Shown: in pieces, positions 39,101 to 53,800 of the stretch
Position numbering within the stretch: position 1 is the stretch's first letter
Layout: every line of letters begins with the position of its first letter
From: Zhengitettix transpicula
Lineage: Eukaryota; Arthropoda; Insecta; Orthoptera; Tetrigidae
DNA: 64,000 nucleotides
Reading direction: 5' to 3'
Assembly (NCBI GenBank): GCA_037074705.1
Contig: CM073591.1
Location: 64,157,397 to 64,221,396 of the forward strand
Position numbers and translations under genes: made by a program
The notes under the pieces: model-generated
Told to the model about the DNA's origin: nothing
Seen by the model: only the letters and a program-made list of their open reading frames with translations
The model's database searches: none

Positions 39101-42100
39101 ATATATCAGAATGGGAAGATTCAAAAGTCTAACCAAAAGGGGAGAAGTCAGTGAAATATTCTGCAACTGTTGTTAAACATGACGCTAGAAGTTACTAAGA
39201 CAGCCACTGCACCATTACTATAAATTATGGATGATGCAGTACATTAAAACTTCATGGAGATGAAGAGATTACCAGGGAATAGGACTGCATTGGTCGACAG
39301 CATAAAAATATTCTTAATTTAGTCTTTATTTTTTATATTTATAAATTGTATTAAATCTAAACACAGAAACGTTGATTAATTATACATACTTATTTGGACG
39401 TAGACCATTAGTTGTTCAATACGATAATTAAATATGGGTCATATCGGGAAAGTTCTGCAAGATTAAGGTTGATAGGAAATTCGACTTTGAAGTGTAATTC
39501 ATCTGAATTTGCCGATTGTGGATATAGACGCGTGAAATCCTCTTTAGCTGGCGAAGAGAGTTCTTTTGTTCATAATTCGAACTAAGGAGACGTCGGTTCT
39601 GTCTCGCAGTCAGATAAGCACATTTCATCCCCTCGACTACGAAAGTTTATAATCTAAAGAAAGAATCGGGGGTGTTTGCTCGAGTGGAAAATTGGGTGTG
39701 CGTTCTGTATAATTTCACAGTCGCGTAGGCTGGAAGGTAAAGTTTGGTCTTGTTTTCAGGTTTTATCAGGTGCGCGCCGTTAGCGAGACCGGCGCCCAGC
39801 GTCGCCGTCGCCATCTCATTCCAAGGGCCCGACTAGCCCGACGACAGTGAGTACATTCATTAGTCATAAAATTATTAATAGCATACAAACTGTAAGCAAC
39901 ATAATGTAAGTAAATAGACGATTTCTTCATTTAATACATTGACTCTTTCTATTTGCCAAGGCATCTGCAATGCTATTACAAAATTCAAATACCTCTACTT
40001 GGCACTTTAACAGACATGGGTACTATTTTACATTGAGTAGTTAATCGTAATTGCCAGATTTTAACACACGAGTTAATTTGATTTAAATATGCAGCTTCAG
40101 AACTTCCTAGTATATTCTTTCGTCACTGCAGCCCATTTATTATACTTTGCTTAAATGTCGACGTTGTTTGTTTGTGTTATTCTATTAAGGCGTGGGAAGT
40201 CTAATGTAATAAGTACAAACGTATGGGCCAAATGACAGAAATTTGAGAACATACTTTCTCACCTTTCCTTGTTGTGAAACCGAAAACGTGTCAAACCAGA
40301 TCCTGTTGAACGAGCTACACTGACGGATTTCAGCTGCTAATTCTGTCTTTTCCTCACGTGCATCAGCTGCAATCGCGACGATTTGCAATAATATTTCGGG
40401 AAAATTGATTATATGTAAGGGACCTTTCAAAAATGTTTCCTTCATTATTTATTGATTTTGAGTGTACAATTTTATTGGCCGTTAATGTGACTAAATTGGA
40501 AGTTTGATAAACATATGAAGATAGGATACTAAACCTTAATTTTACTGAAGCGTGTATAGGGATGTTAATCGGGAAGTTGAATTATTGTCGACCTTGCATT
40601 TAGAATTACATTAATCTGAATAATGTGCCGCAAGTTAGAGTGACAAAATATAGTGACCTGAAAACAATATATCTACATTTAGCTTCAATGTAACAAAACT
40701 CGTGCATTAAAGTAGATAGAGATGAAGATCAGAGCCGGACCTAGTTGTCGATGTCCGGTGAGGGACTGAGCACGTGGGATGCAAATGCGAAGCTCCTCGA
40801 GGGTGAAGGGGGCTCTCGTGACTGAGAGCCGTTAATACAAAGTGAGAAAACCGCCTTAACGCCATCTACACACGAACAGCTAACAAGGGGGACGAGAAAT
40901 TGTTGAAGTCTCAGGGGTGCTCGACTAAGAAAAGGAATAAATATTAACTGCAAAACATCAGTCGAGAAACAATTTAAATAAATGTTTCGAATCCTTAATT
41001 TATGCAATTTTTCTTCTGTAAAACAAACAGTATATTTCTTCTGTTGTTATGTCAGTTGTGTTTTCTGTTCATTTTTAATTTGTCCTCATCAGCACCAAAT
41101 TCTTTCACTAGCATCATAACAAATTATAATAAGACCAACATATTTCACTTGAGTGTAAAATTACAGTTCATAAAATATTTAGTTATGAATCGTATGAACA
41201 GGTTAAAAGGGTTCCCTGTTTATGTACAGTTAGCGCGAAGTCTTCGTTTAATAACTAGTTAAGTGAGACCTTTACGATTACTTAACATCTGTAGAGATGA
41301 ATAGCTATTTTGTTGCAATTCTGCCACTTTCGACAGAAAAATTTCTTGAACTAGTCACTTATTTTTCAATTAGCGCATAGTGGCCTAGTCGGAAGCACTT
41401 TGCTCTTCTGGAACTTCTGTTCCAACAATCCTCCATATAATTAACAAGTACCAAAATAGTCACGAGGCTTTCTGTTTGAGGGTATTGCGTGATTGTGTAA
41501 AACGAAGTGCGGATCCTTGTACGCCTTCACCTGGAAAACCCTCAGTCCGTGGAGGAATTGCGTATTGCTGCAGTCACCCAATTCTGCGTTGGTTTCGTGA
41601 TGAAATGACATTTCTTTAAACATTTTAGGACGAGCTAACTGTCCTGCCATAAACACAGAAACGAAAGTAACTCTTATGTGAACACTGATAATGTTTTTTT
41701 TTTAAAAAAAACAGCCATATTCTACACCTGAACAGATTCGCGAGCATAATATTTAGAATTGAAGTCTGAATATAACTTCGCTAAGTTTCATAAAACTGAG
41801 TACAGGTTTGAGTACATTCAACCGAAATAAGTTACTTAAAATAAGATATATTCTGGCAATATATACGAGCTGTAGACGTCAGGTCATGGGATTCCCTGAT
41901 AAATTTCTGGATTTTCGCCAAAGATTTTAGGAAAATTCGAATTATCAATCTCTAACAGTTTCACATAAAAACGATAAATCATGTAAAATAAATCAACTTG
42001 TTACTCAAAAGAAGGTTATTAATTTAAATTGGACCCCATCAATTACATACTGTAATGTCGGTTTGAGCAACGAGTGGGTGTGTTTCAGATGGTCGGAGCC

Positions 42101-45100
42101 GACGCCGTGGTCGTGTGAGGACGCATGGTCATTCACCGGCAGCTGTCACGATCGAAGCGCCAGCCTGCCTTTCTTCGACAGCTCTTCCCATCACAAGAAC
42201 GAAAACCTGGGACTCGACCACTCCAATAAGTTCCGGACAGTGACGAAGCCCCGGAGATTCGCCACGTACAGGGTGAGCCAGTCGTTGGAGAAACGCAACT
42301 CAACTGGGGATCTACATCAGGCTACGAGATTCCGTGAAGAGCCGTGGAGCGCCTTGCAGAACACTGTTCAGGACTTAAGCTTGCCCGATTGCAGTTCCGA
42401 CAGCTGCCCCGACCTTAGCTGGACGTCATCTTTCAGCAGCGTCGAGGGTTCCTACGACGTCGCCGAGGCGCAAGCTCCTACTAACGAAGTCCCCAACCTT
42501 GTGGCTGAAGAAGACGTTGGATTGGCGGAAGACGTAGAAGCGGTTGAATCAGAAGAGCCAAAAAAAATCGAAGAGGAATCCACAATGTCTCGCCGCCCAC
42601 AGATCCTCAAGATCACCGATTCTCCCAACTCGACGCTGAACCGCAGGCGCCCTCACCAGACTTCCGCACTGGTGGCGACATTCGCGCCGACAACTACCAT
42701 CTCCGACGCTGCAACCAAGTGCGAATTCGACGGCGGTGACTCGCGGTTCAGAACTCTGAGCTGTGGGCGCAAAGGCATCGCCACAACGCGCTCGCTGGGC
42801 AGATCCGCGCCAGATCTCACCGACGACGGAAAGATGGTGGCTTTCGACGGAATTGTACAGTATCTGCAACAGCACCGCCGTGACTTACGAGAGCTGCTTG
42901 TCAACAACAACGTCGTGATTATAGAGCCCGTGCGTAGTTGCCGTATCACGGGCGCGACAGTCAAGCAGCCCGAAATTTCACCGCCGAGTTCCCCAACGCG
43001 AAAGCCGGCTACTCACACCCCGAGCGCCATGCCTCCCCGACACGCCTTCTACCACCCTCAGCGCCGCAATAGGGAACTCGTGGACGAGGAACTACCCGAC
43101 CCAGACACCGTGCGCAGGGCGAGGCAGTTGTTCGAGTCGACGCTGGAAATGCGTTCGCCAGATGGAATGACTCTTAAGAAGCCGGTAGCCGCTCTGGAAA
43201 CTATAAAGCGCTGGAGCGACACGGGAAGTCAGTCATCCGGCGTCTCCAGCGACCTCAGTTTCTGCGACGCCGATGCTACGCCCAGTGACGTGCGCTCAGA
43301 GACCGACGATGTGTCCGACTACGACGATGACGGCAGAGGTCGAAGTCCTAGAACCCACGGGAATCGCGTCTCAAGAGAAGTTCTAGAGAAGATCAGAGCC
43401 TGCGGGACTTCAGTCACGTACTACGGCGGTCGCGTCATCCAGAGAAGTCCGCAGGCTAGCAACTGCACCATGAAAGCAGTCATGGACGAGATTCGCGAGA
43501 GCGTGCACTTCAGACTCGTAAAGAGCAACAGCTGCGGCAGTAGACTGGAACTTGCGGGCACCGATTCAAACAACAACCACAACACCAGCAAAACCGCCAA
43601 GACCGTCACTGTGCAGGAACCCTGCTCTGCTCCCAAGTACACGAGCAATGGCGGGGGTGGTAGCGGACATCGCGTCACTTTCGGAGACATGGAGTTTGAA
43701 GAGTTCGAGGTCTTGGACGAGGAGAGACCAGGCCACAGTCATTGCTGATACCTACTCCCTCTTCTAGCCATCAGTCAGCGTCCTGCACAATCTACATAAG
43801 TGAAAGGACTAGATTACTTGGGTATATACTGCGTGGATTACAAACTGAATATGAAACAAATGGGAGAAATATGTAAATATAGAAAGAGCCGCTATTAAAT
43901 CGCGGTAAAATTATTGTAAAGGGCATTTTATTTTAACGAAGGAATACTTGTCTTGTACATAAGTGATAATAAAGTGATTATTCTCGTTTTACGTTTTTTA
44001 AGATCTCGAAACCCTGCGAGTGTCGCATTGTATGCATTTAACAACAACGAAATAAATTGTTATATTCGTTTGAAACTACTTCTCGGTCCTTCGCCTTACA
44101 AAATAAGCCTGAAAAAATAATAATAAAACGATTGCAACAAATCGTAGACATCGTTCGGTCTCTAACATCTCACTTAATAGCCCGAGAACCACATATACGG
44201 AACGAAAATAAAAATAACAGAAAAAATAGACATATAATTAAGTTAGTCAACAAATCTACTTAAGGTACACAATCATTCAGTCATGTGTTATTACAGGCCA
44301 GAAAAAACACGACCATAAAAATATTTTGTGTAACATTTTTATCTATCTTCTGTATATTTCATTGCTCACATGTGCATCAAATCCTGTCACCTCAAATTAA
44401 AGATTGTTTTTGGTCTTTATACGACAAATGGTTCCCTCAGCAGATTTTCTTAATTTCACTTAATCAATGTGATGATATTCGATATGAGTACTACTAGTAG
44501 TAGATGCATCATATTTCTATGGAATATTTTGACTGTGTTTGGACTGAGTTAATAAGACTATCTGAAGGCAATTTAATCTTATAAGTAATAATATATTATG
44601 CCAACTTTTACCGAGGAGATATAGCGTCGTTCGTTCCATCTTTTTCTTGTTTCAAACTTACGTTTCGACGAGTCCGGTTTGTTCTCAAGGCCACACGAAG
44701 CGATAAGTTACCACTGGAAACTAAGCTAATTGTCACAGGATACGTGCAAAGTATATACATATAAGTACATAGTCACCTGAGGTTTGTTACCGGAGCCATT
44801 TTTAGAAATTCGTGTACCGAGACTGAAATGATCATTTTACCCCAATAAATGGCTAGGCTGACTAGGGTGTTTACATGTAGAGTAAGCTACGAATAGATGG
44901 AACGACGGCCCAATCATTGGCTACGAAACTATTCAGGGGAAACTTATGGTTCGAGTTCTATAGGGTTCGGAAAAACTAGTAAATGGTTGTGGGAAAATTG
45001 GAGGCCGTGAGGAGCTCATTGTCGTGATTCAAGCGACCTTCGCAAACTCCAAGTATTACGCAGTATACAAGTATGTTATAGCCGTAAGTACGCTCACTTT

Positions 45101-48100
45101 ATAAATGTAAATGCGAGTCTTGTTTCAGTACACGAATCTTAGCGGATAAAAATACTTAAGGTTTTCATCTGACAATAGTTCCCGTGACTGCACACAAGGT
45201 TTTTACATAGTAGAAGGCCGAATATTTCCCATTCATTTAGACACAAGGTCTCTAAAGACGAGTATCTTAAAGTCTATCGAATGTAAGAATAGTTCGCAGA
45301 TATGGTATTGAGCACTGTTGTAAATAAATACTCTCTAACGCACAAACGCAATATTCAAAATTTAATCATTTAATAAGATGTGCTCACCAAATGACTTCTA
45401 ATTATACAAAAAGTCTGTTAAAGATTTCTATAAGTCTGCGCGTTAATATGTCTGTTAAGTATAAATTTCAATTATTGCCGATTTTAGAGATATGAATTGT
45501 GTTTTGTCCTTGCAAAGACGGCACTATGTTATCACAATTTGCATAATACGAAATTTCTAGAATAACATCCAAAAGTAAGAGTTTCCCTAACCTTAGTAGG
45601 AAGAATAGGACCGCACAATGAGGAAGAGCTATACCCTATGTTAGAAACGATGAGTTTTAATTAAATGTAGTAATGATCATTTTTTAAATAATATATTTGC
45701 TTAAAAACAGTTTTAAAATGAGTATTGTACGGAATGTCTCACTCAATGTCGTACGCCAGAATCAATTGAAAACTATCAACGGTATTTTTATTGAGTTATT
45801 TTATTTACATTCTTCTATTGTGAAATTTCAAGCAATAAAATTCGTAGTTTCGAGAAACATTTCCTTATTTTCCCATCCACATAGATACTGATATACTTTG
45901 GTCAGAAAAACGTATCAAAGCGAATATTGGTGACGGATGCATGCGTGATGCAGGGAAACAGCTGTGCTCTGACACACCGGAAGTGAGGAACAGGAAATGA
46001 TGGCGGAACGGAACAACTAAATATGCGCAAAGCCGACAAACCGTAAACGCGGACCATTCGCCTGTATTAGAAATCTGTTTACCTCATATGTCCTCCATCC
46101 TTGAGTCGCGATTGAGGCTGTATGTACGTACAATTATTGTAAGACAAATTGTATGAATTATGGAATTAGGACAAACAAAACTTTACATCATAATGTTTTG
46201 TATTATAAATTTTTAATTACAATCATACAGCTTATTAAATTTCATTGTATTTCATGTTTTGCTCCGCAAATAAAGTAAAACACCGAGTACAACTTTACTC
46301 TTAACCACACATAAGTTCCTTATTTGCCCCTTATTGTTTTCAGTTTACGTGTACTTAAATATATAACATTAATTTACAATTGCAACTTTTCGCCGACGAC
46401 TGCACTTAATAAAATTATAATTAATGTAACCAGCAAGCATAAAAGTTTTTATACGCAGCGAAGCGATATTATCTGCAATTATAAACTCAGCGATATAGAT
46501 ATAATATAAATCGTAACGAAATAGGCTACTTCGATAAATCGAATGAAGGTAGGAAAGCGTTGAAATTGTTACATAGTATGTCAATTTTAAAAATTGGAGC
46601 TCCAAACCACGTGATCTTGTATATAAATTTTTCGTGTGTCCTCTTTTAGTGTATTGTTCTTTTTGCCGAGCTCCATAAATGGAAATTGTAAAGTCAAGCA
46701 AAGAGATATTGTAACTGTGGGTGATATTGAGCAATATTGTTTGAGTTCTGTCTCCGCAGCAATATATTGTGCAATATTATTGGCGATAATATTGATCGTC
46801 TATGGGCGCCTTAAAAAGGATAATAAATTAAGATTTCTGCAACAGGTAAAAATTGGACGAGATCATAATTATAAAATGCTGGTAGAAAATATTCGCTTCT
46901 AAACCGGGCTATAAGTGACTGGAACATCTTACCTCCAATAGTTTGAGATTTTTCCTCGGAATGATAAAACTTTACACATAAAATAAGGAATTGTTAGTTT
47001 TAGTAAAGTGAAAATGAAAAGTGTATCACACGACGCATTCAAATCCTTAAATTTGTTTTTCCTGCAAATTCATATAAAATAGTTTGCATGTAATATTTGT
47101 TCCTTATACATTTAATATGCAAATTCTTATGTTTATTCAATGTACCTGCCAAGGAATTGACTCAATAATAAATTTATTCAACCATATCGCTAATGTACGA
47201 GTTTTCAGGTTTTAAATGCTGATGAAGCTTCTTTATTTCGCTAAATTATTTTGTCTTGGCGTACGAAAGTTATTTTACACAACCAGATACAAAATGCTTC
47301 AAGTTATCATTCGAAAAGGTGTTTCCTCTGGGAAACAAATAATTTGTTGGCAAGATATACCGAATTTTATAAACTGCGTTAGTATGATAATAAAAATTTC
47401 TTATTGATACTGAATTCTACAAATGAAAAAATTACGTATAATAAGAAAGATAGCGAATACATGCGAAAGAAGTGATAATATAAATACCACACAACGTTTC
47501 TGGAAGCCTTTTTCCTTTCTTCAGGCGCAGAAAAAACGTAAGAACCTAGAACAACATTTTCAAGAGACATGTTGTGTGTATCTAGGTTATTACGTCTGTT
47601 CTGCACTTGAAGAAAGGAACAAGGCTTCGAGAAACGTTGGTGGTATTTATATGATCACTTCTTTGTCTGTATTTGGCTATCTGTCTTATTATTGAGATAC
47701 TGAATTGTTTCAATGAAACATTACTTTTACATTTCATATTCCCCGTTTATTAAATTTACGTAATTAAAAGATCACAGTAATTGATTTTTAAAATATGTAA
47801 AAATATTAATTGACAAATCTAAGTAAATATTTGAGAATTACACAAGAAAATAAAATTCCAGGAATGTATTTGATAATTCAACAAATGTTTCAGAGACATT
47901 TACTTTAAAGACACTAAAGACGATACGTAGCTCTTCAAATTTCATGCTTAAATAATGGGAGGAAACAAAAGCAAATTTAAACATATAAATTCGAGAGCAA
48001 TATACAAGTCGTCAATGTTCTCATTCAGTGAACAAATCAAATAGCCAAAACGTTCAATTAACAAGGCCGAGTTCTTTTTAAATATTAATGTTTTATCGTG

Positions 48101-50829
48101 TGTCAGAAAATATTTTGGTAAACAAATAGCACAACAAAAAATTGCATATTATAAAGTAGCTCTTTGCGAATATGTTATTGATTTACAAATGTTTCATCGC
48201 ACATCGGTAGTCTTCCCCATCGCTTAATAGACTACAATGCACAGACACATTATTTTGTCTGCGAGGATGCAAGGGCTGGTGTAAGTAGCATGTCACAAGT
48301 TTAGAGTGAGTAAATGGTTGTTTCTCGGGTGGCGGGAGTTGTGAGTTTGTCTAAGCGAGTCCCACGAGACTGCCCGGGGCACAGATTCAATTCTGCTCTG
48401 CATTAAAGCAACCATGCTTTAAAAGGACTAGCTAGACTTCATGAATTCTGTCGCTTTATATACTAATGTAATAAAGAGCAACATTTAGCATCTAGTTTTG
48501 CGATTCCCGTGTATCACGGGAAAGCACATGTTAGCAACAAACTATACACGGAATAGTGACTTGTAATTACTTATTGATCGTAATATTACCTTCGGAGCAT
48601 TTGTAGCTTTTACAAGTCACACAGAAAGATCCTAAATTTTAGAGTTACGCCAAAAATTCCATTTCAGGAAAATTATTTAAAAACAGAGCTCGAAGGTAAT
48701 TTACAGAAACCAAGCGAACTATCAAAAAAAGATTACTGTAATTCTGACAAGAGTCCAACCAAGTTTAATAAATTATATAGAGCTGAAACAAAAGCAGTAT
48801 TTAAACATTAAAAATCCAGTGAAGACTTTTCTAATGGTTTCGACGAATAAAATGCTCTATAAAGAGTCGGAAAGTTACTCTAAAAACGTTTCGATGGCTA
48901 CCTCTGATAACGAATGAAGTAAACACTATGACAGACCTTGCCATAGAAACGTGCTGTAATTACAATCTCATCAGAATGGATGAACTCATGAGTTGTTCTT
49001 TTTCAAAACTACGAGTAAATCCAGCCTTGAAGCATTGCAACATAACAGATGGCGCATAAGCACAGCAGGAAACCGAGTAGATCTCATCTACACTCAAGTA
49101 AGCACAAAAAACTACAGAATTAAGTCAAAAAGAATTGTGTTAAATCAATTTTGAGTATATTGTTAGAAAAATTGTACACTTACATTTTTGTGTCCGTGGA
49201 AGACTGTTGCCAGCACGCGAACGATCATATCTATATTAAGCAACACGTCTAAGAAGAGTTTCCAGTTGTGGTTCAAGAACAGGATTCTACATGGCAAAAA
49301 TAAGACTGCAAGTTCAAAGCCAGAGCCCACAAGTCTGAAAATGACGTTCAGCACGAAACGCCAATTACACAGAGGTGCAAAAATACGTTCCGGCAACAAA
49401 ACCAAATTGTATCAAATATTTTGGGTTATGTAACAGAACTTATGCAGAAATAATTTTCTTGCTGGTCCCGTAATTTATTCTCTTTCTTTGTCAACCTCCA
49501 TGTACCTACATGCTTGAAGTAACCAGGATCCTCGCGGTTTTGCAGAATTTGCACTAATAATTATTGTTCAGTAGTAAATTCAAAGTCTTCTTAATTAAAC
49601 TCTCACTTTAGTTAGATTTCTCATTAAAATACTTTATAATACCACACTTATTTTTTAATGTTATTTTTGCCAGTTTTGCTTCCAGTTAAATTTTTTTGGA
49701 CTTTTATCAATTCCTGTTTCGCTTGATATACATCATCGTATGAAGACAGTTAAATAATAATGGAAATAAGATACAACTTATTCTCATGGGATTATATTGT
49801 TTAGCTTACTGCAAAACTAACTGAATTTAATCACTTTCAATGGATTCAAAGCACCTTAACCATATAAACAGGATATTTAAGACCTGAAATCATCTGTTAG
49901 GTGGTTAGGTTAGTGCTGCACATTTGCTTATAGAGGTACACGACCACGAAATGTAGCAGCAACTATTTATGCCGAGTTATTGAATCCCCTGACAAATTAA
50001 TTATTTCGTTTCCGCTTCGTTCGGAGAGATGCGCCGCAACGTAAAAGATAACTACCGAATATTTTATTGAAGTTCCCTCCTCACCATCGCCTCCTTGGAT
50101 GGATATATTTTACTGACGTCACGTCTTTTACATTTTGAAAAACAGTGTTTCGCATTAGCAAACAAATAGGATATTTGCTTTGACAGTTATTCAACTGCGC
50201 ATGTTGTTTACAAGCAAGTCTTTTAACATCTTTCTTACAGATGTGGCAAAGTGTTATTGCTTCGTTTGACGGCTTTGCGTAAGGTGTACACAAGGACGGT
50301 ATTTGTGATCCAAGGAACGAACACGTGCTGTCATTTCTTAAGCGTTTTTCAATTTCAAACACTTAGATTAAAAGTGATTTCATCACACTCATGAAATGAA
50401 TAGCAACGCAAAAGCACTAATACAGTGTTAGCACACACGCACAAATTAAATAATTTCGATATTTCCACAAGATCTATACGTAGCGCAAGGAAAATTAAGT
50501 AGTGAGCGAATCTCTAGGAAATTAAAAATGCTAGCTGAGGGGTCTTTAAGCATGGGAGGGAATATAAAGTGTTAAAGCCAAACAAGAAAGGGACTATGGA
50601 TAATTTGAAATTTTAAAGAGTAAAAAGTACATTTACAAGTGTTAATATTATTACATTTTTGTATATTCCACAAACCCAAAATTGAACTGAAATGGAACGA
50701 ATGGGTATCAACACAAAATATTATACTGAACACCAAATTGAACTCAATTCCAAAAAAAGAATTATATTTTCCAGACATTATTTCGCAACGCTAGAAGTGT
50801 ATTACTAAGAGGCCTGCTTCGAAAGATAA

Positions 50830-50871
<42 letters not shown>

Positions 50872-53800
50872 ATGCCTGGTAATTGAGTCATTGTTTCTGA
50901 TTAATGGTCTGGACTGTCGGAGGGAATTTTGCAGCGTGTTTATTTAGGACTGGTCTTGAGAATTCGGAGCCGTGCACGTGCGGGGGCCTGTCGCAAACTA
51001 AATCTGTTAAGTGAGGCATTGTTTCTGATATATAGCCTGGAATGCCGGAGGGCAGTTTGTAATGTGTTTATTTAGGACTGAGTAGGACTGAGTATTTCTT
51101 CGTTTTGAAAAGATGGGTGTGTGAGGGTCTCGATTGTCGGCTTTTGACAAGACAGAGTAGTTAGCTATTTGCTAACTAAGCAACTGCAGCTGCATAATAT
51201 AAATCTCGGGATAATGGAGGAAACTATCAACGGGCATTTGCGACGAAGTTTTGGAACAATGGACAAAGGAAAAGACTGGGGGTATATAAGGGAGAGATAA
51301 GCTTTTGAGTGGAGTTAGTTAGTTATAGTTAGTGAGACGTACGGCGAGCACCGAGGCTGGAGGATTTGTTAGTTAGTTATTCTGCGACCGCCGAAGAATG
51401 ACTAAGACAGACATCGTTTAAGGGAGGAGAATGTTTTATAAGTTGCAGTCTGCGAGAGAAATATCAAAATATTCGTCGATAAACATTTTGTATGCTGAAA
51501 TCTAATCTAGTCTAATCACAAAATTAGACCAGTCTTCGATTGTAGGAGACCAGCACACTGCATCCAGCGTCGAGTAATCTTCAAAACGAGCAAGTGATAT
51601 GACTTCACGAACGGAGAACCAGCATTCGTCAAACCAACAGTGTGTGTTAGAATCGGTGTTTAAAACGTCCAGTATATAAAGTGTGTGTGTACGAACGAGC
51701 CAAATTTTCCTGAGTAATCGTAAGTTGAAATTTCATGGTATTCATATGTGTAAACCGAATTAAAAGATACAGTCAGATATCGTTCTTTTCTTTTGTGTTG
51801 ATAAAATAAACTCTTTAAATTTAAAATCAATCTTGTAGAATAAGTTCGTCAATAATTAATTTCGTCTATGTCTAGACGAATAAATATTTCTTTTTAATTT
51901 AAAGCTAAATTTAATATTATTTGATTATGGGTAAATGTTCTGCCGTTATCAAACCCAGGAAAGACCTATAAGAGCCTGAGATCCTTTTTTATAATTTTAA
52001 ATTGTATAAATTGCTAATTTTTGATAAATAAATTGTTCGTTGTTTATAATTTTAATCTTTTTATTTAGACAGCCGTTTGATTATTATAATATATTGTCTG
52101 AACAAAATTTTTATGTCATGACCAAAGGATCAATAAAGATTGAATAGATTAAAGTATACAAATCGATTTAATTTAAGTTTCTCCTGATAAAGTAATTAGC
52201 ATACAAAATACGGATCAGATGTCACTTAGTATGTCATATAAATTCACAGAAACACTACAGAAAGAGTTTAGAAAGAATTTATGGAAAATTACTACATCAC
52301 AATTCACAGATGTCATTCTAGAAGAAATTATTTAAAAAATAAAATAAAGAATTGAAGACCCTAAGTGTTATCAAGTTGACCAATTAAATTGAGATAAACG
52401 TTATGGTAAACGAATGCGCATATAAAAATATATATATTGGTATATTGAGAGTGACAGGCAACATTAAGGTAATAGACGTGGTGGCTACTCCCATTTAATA
52501 ACATAGGAAGGGTTTGAAAGGGGTGATACGGAAGAGTAGAGGAAGATAGCCAAGGGTTAACTAGGTTCGCCGGGCTCCAGTGTAAGGATGCTAGCCGTCA
52601 TACGACGTAAAGTGGTGCAGGACAAACCATAGAAAACCTGTAACAGGTAAGTCGGGCACGTATCACTTGTCCCACGCCCATCCGATGGAGAGAGAGGGAT
52701 TTGTAGGGACGCATCATTCCCTTCTCCGTGCCTCGACCAGTTCAGGAGGCATCTGGCCGACTGTTACAATGGGAACAATGAACAATAGGTCTGTGATCCC
52801 GATGTGCCTTGGATTGTGGGAACCTTAGTTCAAAAGCAGAGAAAGGAAAAGGCATCCACAAAGGTAGCTTTTTCCGTCTCTGCCTTATTTCGCGTATATA
52901 TTCGTATCAAAAGCGTTATAAATGTTACGTTCATGTGAATACCTAGGACAACTACGAGTATAGATATAACAGGTTAATTAATATCAGAGTTAAGTTCTAG
53001 TTTTAAACTATAATATAGTGATTGATGAAGAGTTCTCGGGTCTCAGACTGGAAACCCGAGAACTCTTCATCCAGCTTCTACGCCGGAAAAGCCTATGCTC
53101 TCTATGATATAGTGAGTTTGGAACTATTGAAATAGAACCATTCGAGCAGACGAAGAAAGTATTTTTACAAAGAGTACACAGACTATTTAAGTTTGTCTCG
53201 TCCGTTGAGATGAGTAATATTTTATTGTCTTTAATTGAATCTCTCAATAAAATTAACGACTATGATATGACAAACACACTATTAATAATGAAACTATTTT
53301 CTAATATTAAAATTACACAACAATATTAATGTAACAAGACTATTCCTTGATTAACAAGTTGATACAGCCTACTTTTAAATAAGCTGGATCATTATTAAGG
53401 GCGTGGCACACAAGCTCTTAAAGTCATATCTAACCCGAAGAGCTCATTTTACTGAAATATTGTTTTGTGAAGAATCAAATCTGGGTTCAATCAATAGAGT
53501 TGTGCCCCAGGGATCAATTTTGGGTAAAATACTATTTATAACTAATGTTAATGAAATACCTAATCTACAACTCACCAAAGGCTTCTAACAAAAATGCTGC
53601 AACATAAACAACAAAAGATTCAAAAAATTGTAGAATGTTTTAATATTTATCAACTACAAACAAATCCAAATAAACAAAGGTACTGGTATTTAATAAAGGA
53701 ACCACAGATATATACATATATTAGTATAAAATGCAAATCAGTGAAAATTAATATATCACTAGGGACAAAATTTTTAGAAAGTTATGTAGACAGAAAACTT

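Noticed and set aside
46369..46734. 121-codon minus-strand ORF
   Set aside because: Composition mirrors AT-rich DNA (Tyr, Ile, Ser); no motif.
49163..49433. Overlapping antisense ORFs of about 80 codons
   Set aside because: Neither strand shows a known fold. The hydrophobic minus product is what AAA/TTT-rich DNA gives by chance.
50081..50362. Minus-strand ORF with scattered Cys residues
   Set aside because: Cys spacing does not fit a zinc finger; no flanking exon.
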